NCBI GenBank assembly: GCA_016124675.1
Contig: WGNG01000001.1
Span: forward strand, 1-64,000
DNA from: Alphaproteobacteria bacterium
Lineage (GTDB): Bacteria > Pseudomonadota > Alphaproteobacteria > Caulobacterales > Maricaulaceae
DNA: 64,000 nt
Reading direction: 5' to 3'
Position 1 is the first letter of the stretch; each line of letters starts with the position of its first letter. The notes under the pieces were generated by a model. The model was not told the origin of the DNA, made no database searches, and saw only the letters and a program-made list of their open reading frames with translations. Positions 62,279 through 64,000 of the stretch are shown here, one piece after another. The position numbers and the translations under genes were made by a program.

Positions 62279-64000
62279 TCCTGCGTCTCCAGAATATCCA
62301 GCAGCGCCTGCACCGCCGCCTGAAGCTGGGCATCCTCGCCGCGCGCAGCCTCTGCAGGCGGGTTGTCGACGCGGATATCGGGCTGCAGCTCCTGATTCTC
62401 CACCGGACGGTCATCGGGATCGAGAACCGGCAGCTGCGGGATTCCGAACACCAGATCGCCGGTCATCAGCGTTTCCCACCACACCGCCGTGCCGGTGCCC
62501 GGCACCGGCATGCCCACCAGCGGTCCCACGCCGAACAGCTGGTACACAAAGGGGAACATGTGGGCGTTGGAGTAATTGCCCTCGTTCATCACAACCGCGC
62601 TGGGGCGCGACCAGCGCTCCTCGGGGGCGCCGCGAATGATCCGGTCGCGCGCCCGCAGCCGGAAATAATCCTCGCCCGTCAGAAGGGTGAGCAGATCGTC
62701 GTGCAGCCAGCCCCCGCCATTGAAGCGGGTGTCGATGACCACCGCCTCGCGATGGAAATTGCGGCCCAGAAGCTCGCCATAGACCTGGCGGTACCCTGTG
62801 TCATTCATCGAGCGGATATGGGCGTAGCCGATGCGGCCGCCGGACGCCTCCTCCACAAGCGCGCGCCGCCGTTCGATCCAGCGCTCATAGCGCGCCTGGG
62901 CCTCCTGGCCCTGGCTGTAGGGGCGTACGGTGAACTCCCGCGCGCGCCCGCCCCGGGCCGGCTCGACCGTGACGCGGATGCGCTGTCCCGCGCGCCGGTT
63001 GAGCAGGCTGAACGGATTGACGCCCTCTTCCAGCGCGGCGCCCGCGATCGCGGTGATGCGCGCGCCGGGGCGGATGTCGAATCCGTCGCGGTCCAGCGGC
63101 CCGCCCGGCAGGATCTCCGCGATCACCAGCCCCGGCCCGGCCGCCGTCAGGTCATAGATCACGCCCAGCGAGGCGGTGGAATCGTTGACATTGCCCGGAT
63201 CCAGCGGGCGGAAGCGCATGCCGGTATGGCTGGCGTTGAGCTGGCCCAGCATTTCCGACATCAGCAGCGCAAAATCCCGGCTGGTGGAGACGCCCGCGAG
63301 CTTGGGCTCATAGGCCGCGCGCATGGCCGGCCAGTCGACGCCGTGGAACTCGCGATCGTAGAACTTGTCCTCCACCTGACGCCACACATGCTCGAACAGG
63401 TGCTCGCGCTCGCTGTCCGCGCGCAGGCTGACCTCGGCGGTGATCGCTACCGGCGTCACCGTGCCGGCCGGCAGATCGACCTTGCGCAGATTGCCGTCGA
63501 CCAGCACGAAAGCCGTGGAATCATCGGCCAGCTGCAGGCTGGCGCTGCGCGCATTGAGCTGGGCGATCCGCCGGGTCTCGCCCTTGGTCAGGTCCTGCAT
63601 CCACAGATCAAACCCGCCCTCGAAGCGGGCGAGGTAATACAGCTGCGTCAGATCGGAATTGAGCCTGGCGTCCGCCAGTTCCGACGAATGAATGGTCAGG
63701 CGCCGCGTGCGGTGCTCCACCGCATCGAGATCGAGCTGCGTGGGTCCCTCCAGCGCAGCGCCGATCCAGTTGAAAAAGTCCGCCAGCGCGCCGTCAGTCT
63801 CCCCGTTTTCCTCACCCTCCTCCATCTCTTCGGCCAGGGCGCGTTCCTGTTCGGTCAGATTGAAACGGTCCCAGGCCGACTGGGTCAGGAAGCCGGCCAT
63901 CACGTCCTGCTGCGCGCCCCAGCTGCCATGGCTGCGCGGCCCGAACCGGTTGGAGATCCAGACAATCGCACCGCCCGCATGCCATTGCGGGCTGTAATCG
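62275..64000 (-). CDS. Tricorn-type S41 protease (C-terminal part; continues beyond the window)
   Basis: The frame is open to the right edge, so the N terminus lies beyond 64000. Visible parts, in order: end of a beta-propeller (IVWISNRFGPRSHGSWGAQQ at the edge), a linker, a PDZ-like domain (about LGVIYDLTAAGPGLVIAEIL) and the S41 peptidase core (GGRIGYAHIRSMND, VVIDTRFNGGGWLHDDLLTL, NEGNYSNAHMFPFVYQLF with the likely nucleophile Ser). Tricorn proteases process oligopeptides after larger proteases. It may be exported, as bacterial homologues usually are; the start cannot be seen. Confidence 0.88.
   Translation of the reverse strand, partial: DYSPQWHAGGAIVWISNRFGPRSHGSWGAQQDVMAGFLTQSAWDRFNLTEQERALAEEMEEGEENGETDGALADFFNWIGAALEGPTQLDLDAVEHRTRRLTIHSSELADARLNSDLTQLYYLARFEGGFDLWMQDLTKGETRRIAQLNARSASLQLADDSTAFVLVDGNLRKVDLPAGTVTPVAITAEVSLRADSEREHLFEHVWRQVEDKFYDREFHGVDWPAMRAAYEPKLAGVSTSRDFALLMSEMLGQLNASHTGMRFRPLDPGNVNDSTASLGVIYDLTAAGPGLVIAEILPGGPLDRDGFDIRPGARITAIAGAALEEGVNPFSLLNRRAGQRIRVTVEPARGGRAREFTVRPYSQGQEAQARYERWIERRRALVEEASGGRIGYAHIRSMNDTGYRQVYGELLGRNFHREAVVIDTRFNGGGWLHDDLLTLLTGEDYFRLRARDRIIRGAPEERWSRPSAVVMNEGNYSNAHMFPFVYQLFGVGPLVGMPVPGTGTAVWWETLMTGDLVFGIPQLPVLDPDDRPVENQELQPDIRVDNPPAEAARGEDAQLQAAVQALLDILETQE

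Overview
The window is about 68% G+C and almost wall-to-wall genes, with many 4-base ATGA/GTGA overlaps. Its contents are those of an alphaproteobacterium, most likely a stalked or marine Hyphomonadales/Maricaulales relative. Pointers are the mreB-mreC-mreD-mrdA-rodA block, plant-type glutamate-cysteine ligase, pyruvate phosphate dikinase, a TipN-like polar coiled-coil protein and a tricorn-type protease. This placement is inference; no rRNA or tRNA gene is visible.

Layout. 1-1.2 kb: a DUF559 nuclease gene bracketed by hairpin terminal repeats, then tandem copies of the same repeat without the gene. 1.2-9.2 kb: SRAP protein, NUDIX hydrolase, M28 peptidase, FkbM methyltransferase, pirin, gshA, and an rsmE gene with a second DUF559 nuclease inserted in frame. 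9.2-15 kb: ubiA, a four-gene Mla-type lipid transporter and an MFS permease. 15-19.5 kb: a glycosyltransferase / methyltransferase / cyclase-fold / methyltransferase group. 19.5-26.3 kb: prolyl aminopeptidase, alkaline phosphatase, tyrosine catabolism genes (marR-type regulator, hppD, maiA), a cyclotransferase and a DUF418 protein. 26.4-34.4 kb: TipN-like protein, msrB, VOC protein, membrane protein plus HTH pair, an S24 repressor, DUF952 and pyrD. 34.4-42.3 kb: glyQ, a GST, glyS (two repeat insertions), ppdK and a SleB-type hydrolase. 42.4-50.3 kb: an NSS transporter, the cell-shape operon and a VTT-domain protein. 50.4-56.1 kb: a KARI-like protein, miaA, degP, a DUF2065 protein, hflC and hflK. 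56.2-58.3 kb: folA and thyA with a lower-GC HEPN gene pair between them. 58.6-64 kb: VOC protein, MoxR ATPase plus VWA/CoxE protein, chorismate mutase, Hpt protein and a tricorn-like protease cut by the window edge.

Most striking signal. Three families of hairpin-ended, C-rich/G-rich repeats (A, B, C) are scattered through the window. Family A occurs with a DUF559 PD-(D/E)XK-type nuclease gene between its ends (23-575) and without it (650-775 and neighbours). Family B occurs fused to a DUF559 coding segment inside rsmE, alone inside glyS, and alone between glyQ and the next gene. All three B copies are open in the same reading frame and encode similar peptides. Family C occurs once, also in frame, in glyS. 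Two essential-type translation genes therefore carry element-derived protein segments. This looks like an in-frame-tolerated mobile repeat system linked to a DUF559 nuclease; mobilisation by DUF559 is inference.
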